Under the pieces are notes generated by a model, which saw only the letters and a program-made list of their open reading frames with translations, was not told where the DNA came from and searched no databases. Positions 25,501 to 33,028 of a stretch of DNA of 64,000 nucleotides are shown here, one piece after another. Each line of letters begins with the position of its first letter. Within the stretch, counting starts at the first letter, position 1. Both the position numbers and the translations under genes were made by a program. This DNA is from Geofilum rhodophaeum (lineage in GTDB: Bacteria > Bacteroidota > Bacteroidia > Bacteroidales > Marinilabiliaceae): the NCBI RefSeq assembly GCF_002210225.1, contig NZ_MWUJ01000015.1, positions 1 to 64,000 on the forward strand, in the 5' to 3' direction.

Positions 25501-26324
25501 TTGCGCCCTTTGAAGGGGAGGAGGGGACTTTTATTGAGCGTTTGCTGCGCTACGGCAACCGTTTTCAGAGCGACCAGGCTTCTACGCAGAATTCCCTTTT
25601 TGGGGCCGCCAATATGGTGGTGGAGATTAAGAAGCCTGAGCTGCCCAAGTGCAACGAATACACCACGCTGGAGAAACTCGAAAGGGAAAAGGAGCTGATC
25701 GGCATTTTCTTGTCGGCCCACCCCTTGGACGATTACCGGCTGGAGCTTAGGAATTTTTGCAATTTAAAGCTGGATGCACTCAACGATTTGGAGGCGCTAA
25801 GGGGCCGGGAATTCACCACCGGGGGCATGGTGGTGGGTCTGCGCGAGGGCCTCACCAAAAAGGGCAATCGTTTTGCCATTTTAAAGCTGGAGGATTTTAC
25901 GGGCTCCTTTGAGTTTGCTTTTTTTGGTCAGGATTTTGCCGATTTCTTTGGACCCATCAGTTCGGGAAAATTTTTGATGATTAAGGGAAAGGTGCAGGCG
26001 CGCAGGAAATGGAAGCCGGAGGACGAGGAGAAGCTGGAGGTGAAGGTGCACAAGGTTTCGCTTTTGTCGGAGGTGCTCGAGACCCAGGTGCACGAAATGT
26101 GCCTGCGCCTGGCTTTGCAGGATTTGAGTCATGAGGTGGTGACCGAAATGGCGCGCCTTTCGATGGAGAATGCCGGCAAGGTGGTGCTGCGCTTTCAGGT
26201 GTACGATAAGGAGGAGCCCAACCAGCAGGTGAAGCTTTTGTCGCGCAACGTGCGCGTGAGTCTCACCCCTGAGCTGCTGCGCTTCTTTGAGGACCGGCCC
26301 GAAATTTCGATGTCGCTGAGTTAG
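22533..26324 (+). CDS. dnaE: DNA polymerase III alpha subunit
   Basis: Replicative DNA polymerase catalytic subunit, 1263 residues. An N-terminal PHP domain begins FTHLHVHSQYSILDGQ. The palm has GPGRGSAAGS (about 405) and the catalytic aspartates in MPDVDIDFDDDGR (about 444). Finger and tandem helix-hairpin-helix parts follow, with YRPGPMEYIP near 725 and FNKSHSVCYAQLAYQTGYLK near 845. An OB-fold (REFTTGGMVVGLREG) lies near 1090. Its length and order match DnaE1-type polymerases; no truncation is seen. It stands alone, divergent from the mannan operon and followed by trxA on the same strand. Confidence 0.98.
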   Translation: MANIPFTHLHVHSQYSILDGQASVAALVNKAAADGMTAVALTDHGNMLGIKEFFDLCRKKGVKPIMGVEAYVAERSIADKSDKNLDRSGRHLILLAKNRTGYRNLLKLTSIASVEGFFYRPRIDKQLLAQYHEGLIVTSACLGGEVPQKIMKGDLDGAREAIRWYKGVFGEDYYLELQRHPSEDPRMREQVYDEQVKVNEHLLLLSKEMGVKVVAANDVHFADADKAEAHDIMICMNTGKDVDDETRMRYTRQEWFKTTAEMNALFADVPQALESTQEIAAKVEEFDLNSDPIMPEFPIPEDFATWEGYLEKFKEEDLKAEFGAERYEKLGGDYEHLLRVKLEADYLEHLTYKGAHKFYGDPLAPEVKERIDFELETVKTMGFPGYFLIVQDFINAAREMGVLVGPGRGSAAGSAVAFCVGITAVDPIKHDLLFERFLNPDRISMPDVDIDFDDDGRALVLDWVAQKYGKDKVAHICTFGTMAAKSAIKDVGRVLRLPLSETDRISKLIPEKPGTKLANAYKEVLKAEKEKGSLELAMAAIEKALASARAQEKDKEASKLEIQLLFAREMQRGRGEGDEVLLKTLELACELEGSVRQTGVHACGVLIGRDPLDQHIPLMPAKEANLLVTQYDGGFVESIGLLKMDFLGLKTLSIIKEALEAIKLSKNLDLDINSIADDDQKTFELFSRGETTAIFQFESAGMKKYLRELQPNRFEDLVAMNALYRPGPMEYIPNFIARKHGREEINYDHPLMESFLKDSYGITVFQEQVMLLSRKLGGFTRGESDSLRKAMGKKIFDMMAKLKEKFDAGCKKNPEFMAGCESMNKKPQEVIDKIWKDWEAFASYAFNKSHSVCYAQLAYQTGYLKAHYPAEFMAGVLSRNLNDISKITTFMEECQRMGIEVLGPDVNESHLKFTVNQQGALRFGMAAIKGVGEGVVLEIIREREARGPFKDVYDFIERISLQVVNKKALEALAAAGGFDNLGKTHRAQFFAPFEGEEGTFIERLLRYGNRFQSDQASTQNSLFGAANMVVEIKKPELPKCNEYTTLEKLEREKELIGIFLSAHPLDDYRLELRNFCNLKLDALNDLEALRGREFTTGGMVVGLREGLTKKGNRFAILKLEDFTGSFEFAFFGQDFADFFGPISSGKFLMIKGKVQARRKWKPEDEEKLEVKVHKVSLLSEVLETQVHEMCLRLALQDLSHEVVTEMARLSMENAGKVVLRFQVYDKEEPNQQVKLLSRNVRVSLTPELLRFFEDRPEISMSLS

Positions 26325-26345
26325 GCAGATATGCGCGAAATTACA

Positions 26346-26353
26346 TATCTTTG
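26346..26353 (+). promoter_or_regulatory. Candidate -7 element upstream of trxA
   Basis: TATCTTTG fits the Bacteroidota TAnnTTTG element exactly; an imperfect TTAG stands 21 bases before it. It predicts a leader of about 90 bases for trxA, starting just after the dnaE stop. Confidence 0.4.
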
Positions 26354-26453
26354 AACAAGACTTGCGATAAAACGTTTATAGTGGTACTTAGGGCTGCACA
26401 AGGCAGCTGATTCGAATAAACGGAATGTATTAATCATATTAGAAAGAGAAATT

Positions 26454-26771
26454 ATGGCACTTGAAGTAACTGATGCTAATTTTGAAGAACTGGTTTTGAA
26501 AGCAGACAAACCGGTCTTGGTTGATTTTTGGGCAGAGTGGTGTGGCCCTTGCCGCATGGTGGGTCCTATTGTGGCCGAACTCGCCGAGGAGTACAAAGAC
26601 ACTGCGGTAGTTACCAAAATGGATGTGGACAGCAATCCGGAGACTTCCGTTAAATTTGGTATCCGCAACATTCCTACCATCTTGTTTTTTAAGAATGGTG
26701 AGGTGGTGGACAAGCAGGTGGGTGCGGTACCCAAAACCATTTTGGCTTCAAAAATCGATGCCCTTTTGTAG
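26454..26771 (+). CDS. trxA: Thioredoxin
   Basis: Cytoplasmic dithiol reductant of 105 residues. The active site VDFWAEWCGPCRMVGP has the classical WCGPC motif; the cis-proline region is RNIPTILFFKNGE, and the C-terminal helix ends the protein at the usual length. It has its own promoter-like element after dnaE and a strong bidirectional terminator downstream. Nothing unusual. Confidence 0.97.
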   Translation: MALEVTDANFEELVLKADKPVLVDFWAEWCGPCRMVGPIVAELAEEYKDTAVVTKMDVDSNPETSVKFGIRNIPTILFFKNGEVVDKQVGAVPKTILASKIDALL

Positions 26772-26787
26772 GCGGCAACCATCGTAT

Positions 26788-26832
26788 AAAAAAAGCGGGT
26801 GCCCGGCCAAATGCCGGACACCCGCTTTTTTT
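26788..26832. terminator. Bidirectional terminator between trxA and the nucleoside transporter
   Basis: AAAAAAAGCGGGTG...CACCCGCTTTTTTT with an inner CCGGC/GCCGG stem, about 20 paired bases in all. It has a U tract on both strands and serves the two convergent genes. Confidence 0.9.
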
Positions 26833-26854
26833 ATGCTTTGTTGCAAAGGGGCCC

Positions 26855-28246
26855 TCAGCCCATTATGGCGCCGATGATGGTGGCCGAGAGCAGGGAGGCC
26901 AGGGTGCCGGCCAACAGGGCTTTTACTCCCAGCTGCGAGAGTAAAACACGCTTGCCGGGGGCCAGGGAGCCGATGCCGCCGATTTGTATGCCTATGGAGG
27001 CCACGTTGGCAAAGCCGCAGAGTATGTAGGTGGCCATTACAATGGATTTGTCGTGCATAAAACGGCCGGCTTCTTTGAGTTCGCCGAGACTCACATAACC
27101 GAAGAATTCGGTCATGATGAGTTTTTCGCCCAGTACGCGGCCCACCAGATCGATGTCGGCACCCGGTACACCCAGCAACCACATGAGGGGGGCAAAGAGG
27201 TAGCCCAGCAAAAATTGCAGGGAAAGCTGGTCGTAGCTCCCGTGGGTGGCCGAGGCAATAAGGTCATTGAGTCCCGTAAGGTTGCCCAGCCAGCCAAAGA
27301 GGTAGTTGAACATGGCAATGAAGGCAATGAAGACCAGCAGCATGCCGGCTACATTCACGGCCAGTCGCACCCCTTCGGTGGTGCCGTTGGATATGGCGTC
27401 GAGCACGTTTTTGCCGATGCGGTCCTTGCTCACTTCCACTTCCTTTTCGATGTTCTCGGTCTGGGGCAGCAACATTTTGGCCACCACCACTACGCCCGGG
27501 GCTGCCATGATGGATGCCGCCAGCAGGTGTTTGGCGTAGAGCAGTTCCTGAGCCGGATCGCCGCCGCCCAAGACTTTAATGTACACGGCCAGTACGCCGC
27601 CGGCCAGGGTGGCCATGCCGCCGGCCATCACCAGCAGCATTTCGGAGCGGTTCATTTTCTCTAGGTAGGCCTTGATCATGAGGGGCGACTCGGTCTGCCC
27701 CAGAAAGATGTTGCCGGCTACGGAGAGACTCTCGGCTCCCGACAGGCGCAGGAGTTTGGTCATACCCAGAGCCAAAAAATACACCACTTTTTGTATGACG
27801 CCGTAATAAAACAGGATGCTGGTCAGGGCCGAAAAAAAGATGATGGTGGGCAATATGGTGATGGCAAAATTCACGAGCGAGGATTCTATTTCGCCGCTGA
27901 CCATGCTGCTGAACAAAAATTCGGTACCGGCTTCGGTAAAGCTCAGAATTTTCACAAATACCCGTCCCACAAAGTCGAACACCCCTTGTACAAAGGGCAA
28001 ATACAGGATGCTGAAGGCCAGCACCACCTGAAGACCCAGTCCCTTAGCCACCACGCTCCAGTTGATGGCGCGCCGGTTGCTGCTCAGCAGCCAGGCCAGA
28101 CCAATAATTACGCCCATGCCCAACAAACCGCGCAGAATGCCGATAAAACTCAGTCCCACAGCAGGAACCGTTACATCTGCCCCGTTTTGGGCCATCAGCA
28201 GCCCACTCGTGGCCAGGAGGGCAAGCAATGCCAGACTTTTTTTCAT
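26855..28246 (-). CDS. NupC-type concentrative nucleoside transporter
   Basis: A 463-residue inner-membrane nucleoside:cation symporter of the CNT family. The core has the signature GNIFLGQTESPLMIKAYLEK (around residues 178-197), GGMATLAGGVLAVYIK, and a late ILCGFANVASIGIQIGGIG segment that forms the nucleoside and sodium sites. About 10 hydrophobic segments are visible. The N-terminus MKKSLALLALLATSGLLMAQ looks like a cleavable signal or an extra helix, common in this group. The exact nucleoside range cannot be read. It is convergent with trxA and shares its terminator. Confidence 0.93.
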   Translation of the reverse strand: MKKSLALLALLATSGLLMAQNGADVTVPAVGLSFIGILRGLLGMGVIIGLAWLLSSNRRAINWSVVAKGLGLQVVLAFSILYLPFVQGVFDFVGRVFVKILSFTEAGTEFLFSSMVSGEIESSLVNFAITILPTIIFFSALTSILFYYGVIQKVVYFLALGMTKLLRLSGAESLSVAGNIFLGQTESPLMIKAYLEKMNRSEMLLVMAGGMATLAGGVLAVYIKVLGGGDPAQELLYAKHLLAASIMAAPGVVVVAKMLLPQTENIEKEVEVSKDRIGKNVLDAISNGTTEGVRLAVNVAGMLLVFIAFIAMFNYLFGWLGNLTGLNDLIASATHGSYDQLSLQFLLGYLFAPLMWLLGVPGADIDLVGRVLGEKLIMTEFFGYVSLGELKEAGRFMHDKSIVMATYILCGFANVASIGIQIGGIGSLAPGKRVLLSQLGVKALLAGTLASLLSATIIGAIMG

Positions 28247-28389
28247 AATCTTTCGTCAAATAGTCGTTGAAAGTACAAAAAAAATGGAATGCTGCGCCGG
28301 ATTTTCCTCAGCTGTTTGCGGATTAAGCCAATATTTAGGTTAATGGACTAGTCTGAATTGGAACTTTAAATCGAAAGAATAGGGTGGAA

Positions 28390-28420
28390 TTTGAATAGGT
28401 ATTGGAATTACTTATATTTG
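28390..28420 (+). promoter_or_regulatory. Promoter of the AbiE operon
   Basis: TTTG (28390-28393), 19 bases, TATATTTG (28413-28420): a full match to the Bacteroidota -33/-7 consensus. Transcription would begin near 28427, just before the palindrome at 28436. Confidence 0.7.
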
Positions 28421-28435
28421 TCCATAAAAATCACT

Positions 28436-28454
28436 TGTCCACGGGCCGTGGACA
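28436..28454. promoter_or_regulatory. Operator-like palindrome in front of the AbiE operon
   Basis: TGTCCACGG-G-CCGTGGACA is a perfect inverted repeat with 9-base arms, 9 bases before the antitoxin start. TGTCCA occurs once more at 28419-28424, overlapping the -7 box. AbiEi antitoxins are known to repress their own operons by binding inverted repeats, so this is the likely binding site. Confidence 0.6.
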
Positions 28455-28463
28455 GGAAAAAAA

Positions 28464-29471
28464 ATGGACGTCATGAAGACTGAAATTGTAAATGTGGCGC
28501 TTGATAGTCTGCGAAGGACTGCCAGAATTGGAGGTCTTTGGGTGGAGGCGACAGAAGGGGGATTGGATGGACAGCTGGTTTTTAGTGTTGAAAACCAGCC
28601 TGTTAAATTTAATGTAATCATACGAAAGGAGTTGCGAAACCATCACTTGCTTCAGGTTGAAAAGGATGCGAAGCGCTTTTCACCTCTTATGATTGTTGCT
28701 GAATATCTTTTCCCCAAAGTAAAGGACGCTTTGCGGGAACATAATCTGGCCTATTTGGAGGCCAACGGAAATGTTTTTTTTAATGAAGCCGGGCGTTATT
28801 TTTTTATCGATACGCAAAGCAGGAGACAAGTAAAAGAAGATAAAGGAAACAGGGCTTTTACCAAAACCGGCTTAAAGGTTTTATTCCATTATCTGATTGA
28901 CCCCGGTTTATTAAACCTTCCGCATCGCGAAATTGCTGCAATCGCCAGGGTGGCTCATGGAAATATTGCTTATGTGCATAACGGTTTAAAGGATTATGGC
29001 TTTTTGCTTAAGGTCCAATCCCAGGAGCTGAAATTGATTAAGAAGAAGGAGTTGTTTGAGAAGTGGATGGTGGCTTATCAGGAAAGCCTTCAGCCTTCAT
29101 TGAACATGGGACGATTCCGTTTTTCCAATGAATCATTCTTTTCGAACTGGAGTGCTATAAAACTGGATGAAGAAACAACATGGTGGGGAGGAGAATCTGC
29201 TGCCAGTTTGATGACCAATTATCTCAGGCCGGGGCTGCTTACCTTATACACATTGAAGAGCCGGGAGGAATTGCTGCGTGAGTTCAGGTTGATACCGGAC
29301 AAGGATGGGAATGTTGTTATTTATAAGGCGTTTGGGGATATGCAAGGGGTGAAGGTTAATAACTGTGTTCATCCCCTTTTGGTGTACGCCGATTTAATGA
29401 ATGCCAATGACAATAGGTGTAGAGAAACAGCGGAACTGATCTGGAATCAATATTTAGAGCATGAGTTTTAA
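28464..29471 (+). CDS. abiEi: AbiEi-type antitoxin of a type IV toxin-antitoxin system
   Basis: A 335-residue protein whose central region has a winged-helix character (TGLKVLFHYLIDPGLLNLPHREIAAIARVAHGNIAYVHNGL, about 135-175) and whose C-terminal half ends in LLVYADLMNANDNRCRETAELIWNQYL, the typical tail of AbiEi family proteins. In this family the antitoxin does not bind the toxin but counteracts it and represses the operon. It overlaps the next gene by 11 bases, so the two are translationally coupled. A start at M4 (28473) is also possible. The assignment is from pattern and pairing. Confidence 0.8.
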   Translation: MDVMKTEIVNVALDSLRRTARIGGLWVEATEGGLDGQLVFSVENQPVKFNVIIRKELRNHHLLQVEKDAKRFSPLMIVAEYLFPKVKDALREHNLAYLEANGNVFFNEAGRYFFIDTQSRRQVKEDKGNRAFTKTGLKVLFHYLIDPGLLNLPHREIAAIARVAHGNIAYVHNGLKDYGFLLKVQSQELKLIKKKELFEKWMVAYQESLQPSLNMGRFRFSNESFFSNWSAIKLDEETTWWGGESAASLMTNYLRPGLLTLYTLKSREELLREFRLIPDKDGNVVIYKAFGDMQGVKVNNCVHPLLVYADLMNANDNRCRETAELIWNQYLEHEF

Positions 29472-30276
29472 AGACTTAAGTCCCTGGTTTAAAGAGGTGT
29501 TTGTTCTCATTGACGCAACTTGTGCTGAAATGGAAGTGCCACTCTATTTGATCGGTGCTCAAGCCCGACACTTTCATTTGGTTGAAAAGGGCATAAGGCC
29601 AGGAAGAGGAACAATGGATATAGATTTTGCCATTATGCTTCCTGATATTGCTACTTACGACCAGGTTTTTGCAATTTTGATGGACAAGGGTTTTAGAAAA
29701 GTCATGGAACCTTATCGCCTGATACATGATTCAACAAACGCGGTGATAGACCTGCTCCCATTTGGTGAAGTGGAAGAAATGGGCACTGTGAAGTTTACTG
29801 ATCGGAGAACGGAAATCTCGGTGGTGGGCTTCCGGGAGGCCTTAAGGAGGCCGGATATAATGAAGCTGGATGAAGAAACGCTGATTCAAGTTTCTCCTTT
29901 GGAAGGGCTTTTAATCATGAAATTGGTGTCATTTAAGGAAAAGCCTGATCGGACGAAAGACCTTGATGACATTTACGAAATTTTATCCCACTATTTTGAA
30001 TTGAATGATGACGCTTTTTACCAGAATCCACCTGAATTTTTGGATGAACTTAGTGAAATCGACTTCCAATTAGAAGCTGGAGCATGGTTAGCAGGCCGGG
30101 ATATTGGGCAGCTACTTGGTAATAATCCTTTAAAGAACCAGATTCAAGCAACTCTGCAAGATGAAATAGATAATGAAGCAGGAAGAATAAGTAGACACTA
30201 CTATAACAAGGCTTATTTCGATGACATTGAAAAAGTGAAGCGGGTTCTCAGCCTGGTGTTAAGGGGTCTTAATTAG
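29461..30276 (+). CDS. abiEii: AbiEii-type nucleotidyltransferase toxin
   Basis: A 271-residue DNA polymerase beta-fold nucleotidyltransferase. LYLIGAQARHFHL (28-40) replaces the usual GGxA-type motif, and GTMDIDFAIM gives the metal-binding pair D53 and D55. The later EGLLIMKLVSFKEKPDRTKDLDDIYEIL carries the conserved lysine and aspartates of the AbiEii/AbiGii group. Known members transfer nucleotides to RNA targets such as tRNA, halting growth. With the upstream antitoxin it forms a type IV toxin-antitoxin or abortive-infection unit. The key catalytic residues appear intact. Confidence 0.85.
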   Translation: MSFKDLSPWFKEVFVLIDATCAEMEVPLYLIGAQARHFHLVEKGIRPGRGTMDIDFAIMLPDIATYDQVFAILMDKGFRKVMEPYRLIHDSTNAVIDLLPFGEVEEMGTVKFTDRRTEISVVGFREALRRPDIMKLDEETLIQVSPLEGLLIMKLVSFKEKPDRTKDLDDIYEILSHYFELNDDAFYQNPPEFLDELSEIDFQLEAGAWLAGRDIGQLLGNNPLKNQIQATLQDEIDNEAGRISRHYYNKAYFDDIEKVKRVLSLVLRGLN

Positions 30277-30279
30277 ACT

Positions 30280-30879
30280 TTATTTCTCGCGGCGTTTGAT
30301 TTCGTCGCGTATTTCGGAGGCTTTTTCGTAGTTTTCTTCGCCTACGGCCTGGTCGAGCATGGTCTGGAGTTCCTCGAGGCTCTTGTTGGCCAGGGGACTG
30401 CCGGAGCGGGGCGTGCCTGCGGGACGGGGCGGGGTGGTTTTGGTGCTTTCTTTGCTGTCGCCAAAGTCAAGCACGATGCCGGCCTTGGCCAGAATGTCTT
30501 CGTAGGTGTAGATGGGGCAGTTGAAGCGCAGGGCCAGGGCTACCGCATCGGAGGTGCGGGAGTCGATGCGCACGATGTCTTCGCCTTTTACGCAGACGAG
30601 CTCGGAGTAGAAGATGCCTTCTTCGAGTTTGTAAATGACCACTTCGAGCAGCTGTACTTCAAAGGCTTTGGCAAAACTCAAAAACAAATCGTGGGTGAGG
30701 GGGCGCGGGGGTTCCAGTCCCTCCAGTTTAATGGCGATGGATTGCGCTTCTACGCCGCCTATGATGATGGGGATGCGTCGTTCGCCTTCCTCTTCGGCCA
30801 GCACCAGGGCGTAGGCACCCGATTGGGTTTGCGAATAGGATAGTCCGAGTATGTTGAGTTTTATTTTCTTTTTGTTCAT
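30280..30879 (-). CDS. Bifunctional nuclease family (DUF151) protein with C-terminal UVR motif
   Basis: 199 residues from ATG 30879 (MNKKKIKLNILGLSYSQ); the longer frame from 30945 adds 22 unlikely residues. The BFN/DUF151 domain covers about 1-135 with RRIPIIIGGVEAQSIAIKLEG and RIDSRTSDAVALALRFNCPIY. A proline-rich linker leads to a UVR-type coiled motif, LEELQTMLDQAVGEENYEKA, at the end. Family members include a plant nuclease with RNase and DNase activity; the bacterial role is unknown. The UVR tail suggests contact with a nucleic-acid or Clp/Uvr-type partner. It converges with the AbiE operon with only a few bases between. Confidence 0.88.
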   Translation of the reverse strand: MNKKKIKLNILGLSYSQTQSGAYALVLAEEEGERRIPIIIGGVEAQSIAIKLEGLEPPRPLTHDLFLSFAKAFEVQLLEVVIYKLEEGIFYSELVCVKGEDIVRIDSRTSDAVALALRFNCPIYTYEDILAKAGIVLDFGDSKESTKTTPPRPAGTPRSGSPLANKSLEELQTMLDQAVGEENYEKASEIRDEIKRREK

Positions 30880-30987
30880 GTAACGGTCCTTTTCTGCCTG
30901 AGTCAGCGCATACGTATATCGGGGATAAAATCCCTGTTTGAGCAAATATAGGAATTTAGTTTTAAGTTGACTAAGTCTCCCAACATA

Positions 30988-31929
30988 TTATTCGGGTGGG
31001 CGCCTGGGGGGCAGTACTGCCGAAAGGAGGGCGGGCAGGGCCAGATTGAGGCACCAGATGAGGAAGATGGCGCCGACAATGGCGGGACTGTTGGCCGAGC
31101 GCAGTCCAAACAAAAAAAGGGCGATGGAGCCCCGTATGCCGAGGTCGGTCAGCGCCATGGTGGGCAGCAGGGTAAGGGCGGCGTAGTAGAGCATGACCAG
31201 GGCCAGGTCGCTCCAGTGCTGAAGTACGCCCAAGTGGTGGAGGATGAGCCAGAGTTGGAGGTGGTAGGTGGCGTAGCGCAGCAGGGTGAGGGCCATGATT
31301 TTGAGCAGTCGTCCCCGGCCCAGTTGGGCGAGGGCCTGTATCTGCTGTCGCCATTGGGGCCTGGTGCGCAGGCGGGGCCAAAAGGCGACCAGGAGCAGGG
31401 CCAGGACCAGTACCAGGATCAGCGCCAGGGTGGTCCAGCGGAGCAACTCCCGGCCGAAGTCTGCCAGCGTCTGTGGCAGTCCCCCGCTTTGCAGCCACAG
31501 CAATCCGACAAAGCCGCCGGCCATCAGCACCATGTTTTGTAAAAAACTCCCGGCCAGAGAACGCAAAAAGGCCTGGGTACGCAGTCCCCGTGGCAGCAGC
31601 CAGGCTTTCATAAAGGGGTCGCCGGCGCGGGCCGGCGTCACCAGTCCCGATTGCAGTCCCTTCAGCACCTGCCGCAGGGTGCTGCCGAAGCTTTGGTGGA
31701 GGAGTCCCCCTTTAAGCTGCTGCCATTTGAGGCTTTCGAGGGCGATGTTCAGGGCGGCCAGCAGTACTTGCAGGAGCAGCACCAGGACCAGTCCCCCTGT
31801 ATTTTGTTGCAGCTGGCGGCCAAAGACTTCCCAATTGTGGAACTGCTGCAGGCGCCATACGATGTAGCCGAAGGCAAGGACCGAGAGGAGGACTTGCACC
31901 CAGGTGCCGATGCGGCGGGTGCGACTCAT
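30988..31929 (-). CDS. Flippase-like integral membrane protein (LPG synthase transmembrane domain family)
   Basis: 313 residues from ATG 31929, which overlaps the stop of the upstream gene by 4 bases (ATGA). About eight hydrophobic segments, and the family hallmarks are seen in ALESLKWQQLKGG, LVTPARAGDPFMKAWLLPRG and TLLPTMALTDLGIRGSIALFL. This COG0392-type domain is the flippase half of lysylphosphatidylglycerol synthases, without the aminoacyltransferase. It is paired with a paralogous family member (next entry). Substrate unknown; transport of a lipid-linked molecule is inferred. The long frame extending to 32310 is an artefact. Confidence 0.8.
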   Translation of the reverse strand: MSRTRRIGTWVQVLLSVLAFGYIVWRLQQFHNWEVFGRQLQQNTGGLVLVLLLQVLLAALNIALESLKWQQLKGGLLHQSFGSTLRQVLKGLQSGLVTPARAGDPFMKAWLLPRGLRTQAFLRSLAGSFLQNMVLMAGGFVGLLWLQSGGLPQTLADFGRELLRWTTLALILVLVLALLLVAFWPRLRTRPQWRQQIQALAQLGRGRLLKIMALTLLRYATYHLQLWLILHHLGVLQHWSDLALVMLYYAALTLLPTMALTDLGIRGSIALFLFGLRSANSPAIVGAIFLIWCLNLALPALLSAVLPPRRPPE

Positions 31930-32909
31930 GCTTTGGCCTTGTTGACGAAGGGAAGCACGAGCAGGGAGAGGAGGCCGAAGACCAGAATCATGAGGTTGAG
32001 GGCGCCGTGTACCACCAGGGCAAAGATGCCGGCCTGGCCGGCGTCGATGCCGTAGGCCAGCAGGGCGGTGATGACCATGAAGTGCCAGGGGCCGATGCCG
32101 CCCTGCACGGGGGCTACCATGGCCAGGGTGCCGAATACGAAGACGGTGAGACTGGCCAGGGGACTCAGATGGGCGGTGTAGGGAAAGGCGAAGAAGTTGA
32201 GGTACATCATGGCAAAGTAGAGCACGAAGATGAGTACGGTATGGAAAACAAAGAGGGCTTTGTTTTCGACGCGCCGGAAGGACAAAAAGCCTTCTTTGAA
32301 TTTCATCCAAAGGTCTTTGAGCTTAAAGAAGAAGCGACTGGCTCTGATTGTTTTGCGAAAGAACCAGAGGGCGGCGCCCACGAGAAAGAGGGCGACCCAG
32401 GGACCGGGGGTGGCCAGGGATTGGTACAGGCGGCTAAAGTCGAAGCTGTTGCCGGCGATGCCTTTTAATACGCCCCATTGCAGGATGACCACGAGCAGGA
32501 GCGCTACGAGCATGCTGAGGATGTCGAGGATGCGCTCGGCCACTACGGTGCCCAGCAGGCGGGTAAAGGAGAGGTTTTCGTGCTTGCTGAGTACGGCGCA
32601 ACGCGAAACTTCGCCCATGCGGGGGATGGCGAGGTTGGCCAGGTAGCCAATCATGAGGGCCAAAAAGGTGTTGGTAAAGCGGGGGTGCTTTTCTAAGGGG
32701 GCTATCATCATTTGCCAGCGCAGGGTGCGGACGATGTGGCTGAAGAGGCCGGCCATCAGGGCGGCTACGATCCAAAAGTAGTTGACGTCTTCTTTGAGCG
32801 CCCGCAGCAGTTCGGCCGGATCCTGATCGCGGTACAGCCACCACAGGATGAGGGCGCCGATCAGCAGAAAGAGGAGAAACTGGAGGCCTTGTGCGTAGCG
32901 CTTTTTCAA
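31926..32909 (-). CDS. Flippase-like integral membrane protein (UPF0104/COG0392 family)
   Basis: About eight transmembrane segments with the family motifs RTLRWQMMIAPLEKHPRF, GYLANLAIPRMGEVSRCAVL and AERILDILSMLVALLL; the C-terminal VQGGIGPWHFMVITALLAYGI is also typical. I take a TTG at 32909 (LKKRYAQGLQFLLFLLIG, 327 residues). The ATG at 33023 would put the start 6 bases from the divergent rsmA start and add 38 residues unlike the family. It is the first of two related genes sharing an ATGA overlap. Role in lipid or glycolipid translocation is inferred from the family. Confidence 0.85.
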   Translation of the reverse strand: MKKRYAQGLQFLLFLLIGALILWWLYRDQDPAELLRALKEDVNYFWIVAALMAGLFSHIVRTLRWQMMIAPLEKHPRFTNTFLALMIGYLANLAIPRMGEVSRCAVLSKHENLSFTRLLGTVVAERILDILSMLVALLLVVILQWGVLKGIAGNSFDFSRLYQSLATPGPWVALFLVGAALWFFRKTIRASRFFFKLKDLWMKFKEGFLSFRRVENKALFVFHTVLIFVLYFAMMYLNFFAFPYTAHLSPLASLTVFVFGTLAMVAPVQGGIGPWHFMVITALLAYGIDAGQAGIFALVVHGALNLMILVFGLLSLLVLPFVNKAKA

Positions 32910-33028
32910 AGTCTGTTTTTGTTTAATTAAGTGACAAAAATGTTTACCTTTGCAGTGCTTTTCAGCCTGCAATGTTACAAAATGTTGCTCTGCCAACCAA
33001 AATATTATAAACGGCCTAATCATGGACG

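Noticed and set aside
22557-25721. 1054-codon open frame on the minus strand inside dnaE
   Set aside because: It is a shadow of dnaE, rich in His, Leu, Gln and Arg with no recognisable domain; the plus-strand frame has all polymerase motifs.
31930-32310. N-terminal 127 codons of the long frame 30988-32310
   Set aside because: This part overlaps the upstream membrane protein in another frame and is Arg/His/Pro-rich; the real start is the ATGA overlap at 31929.
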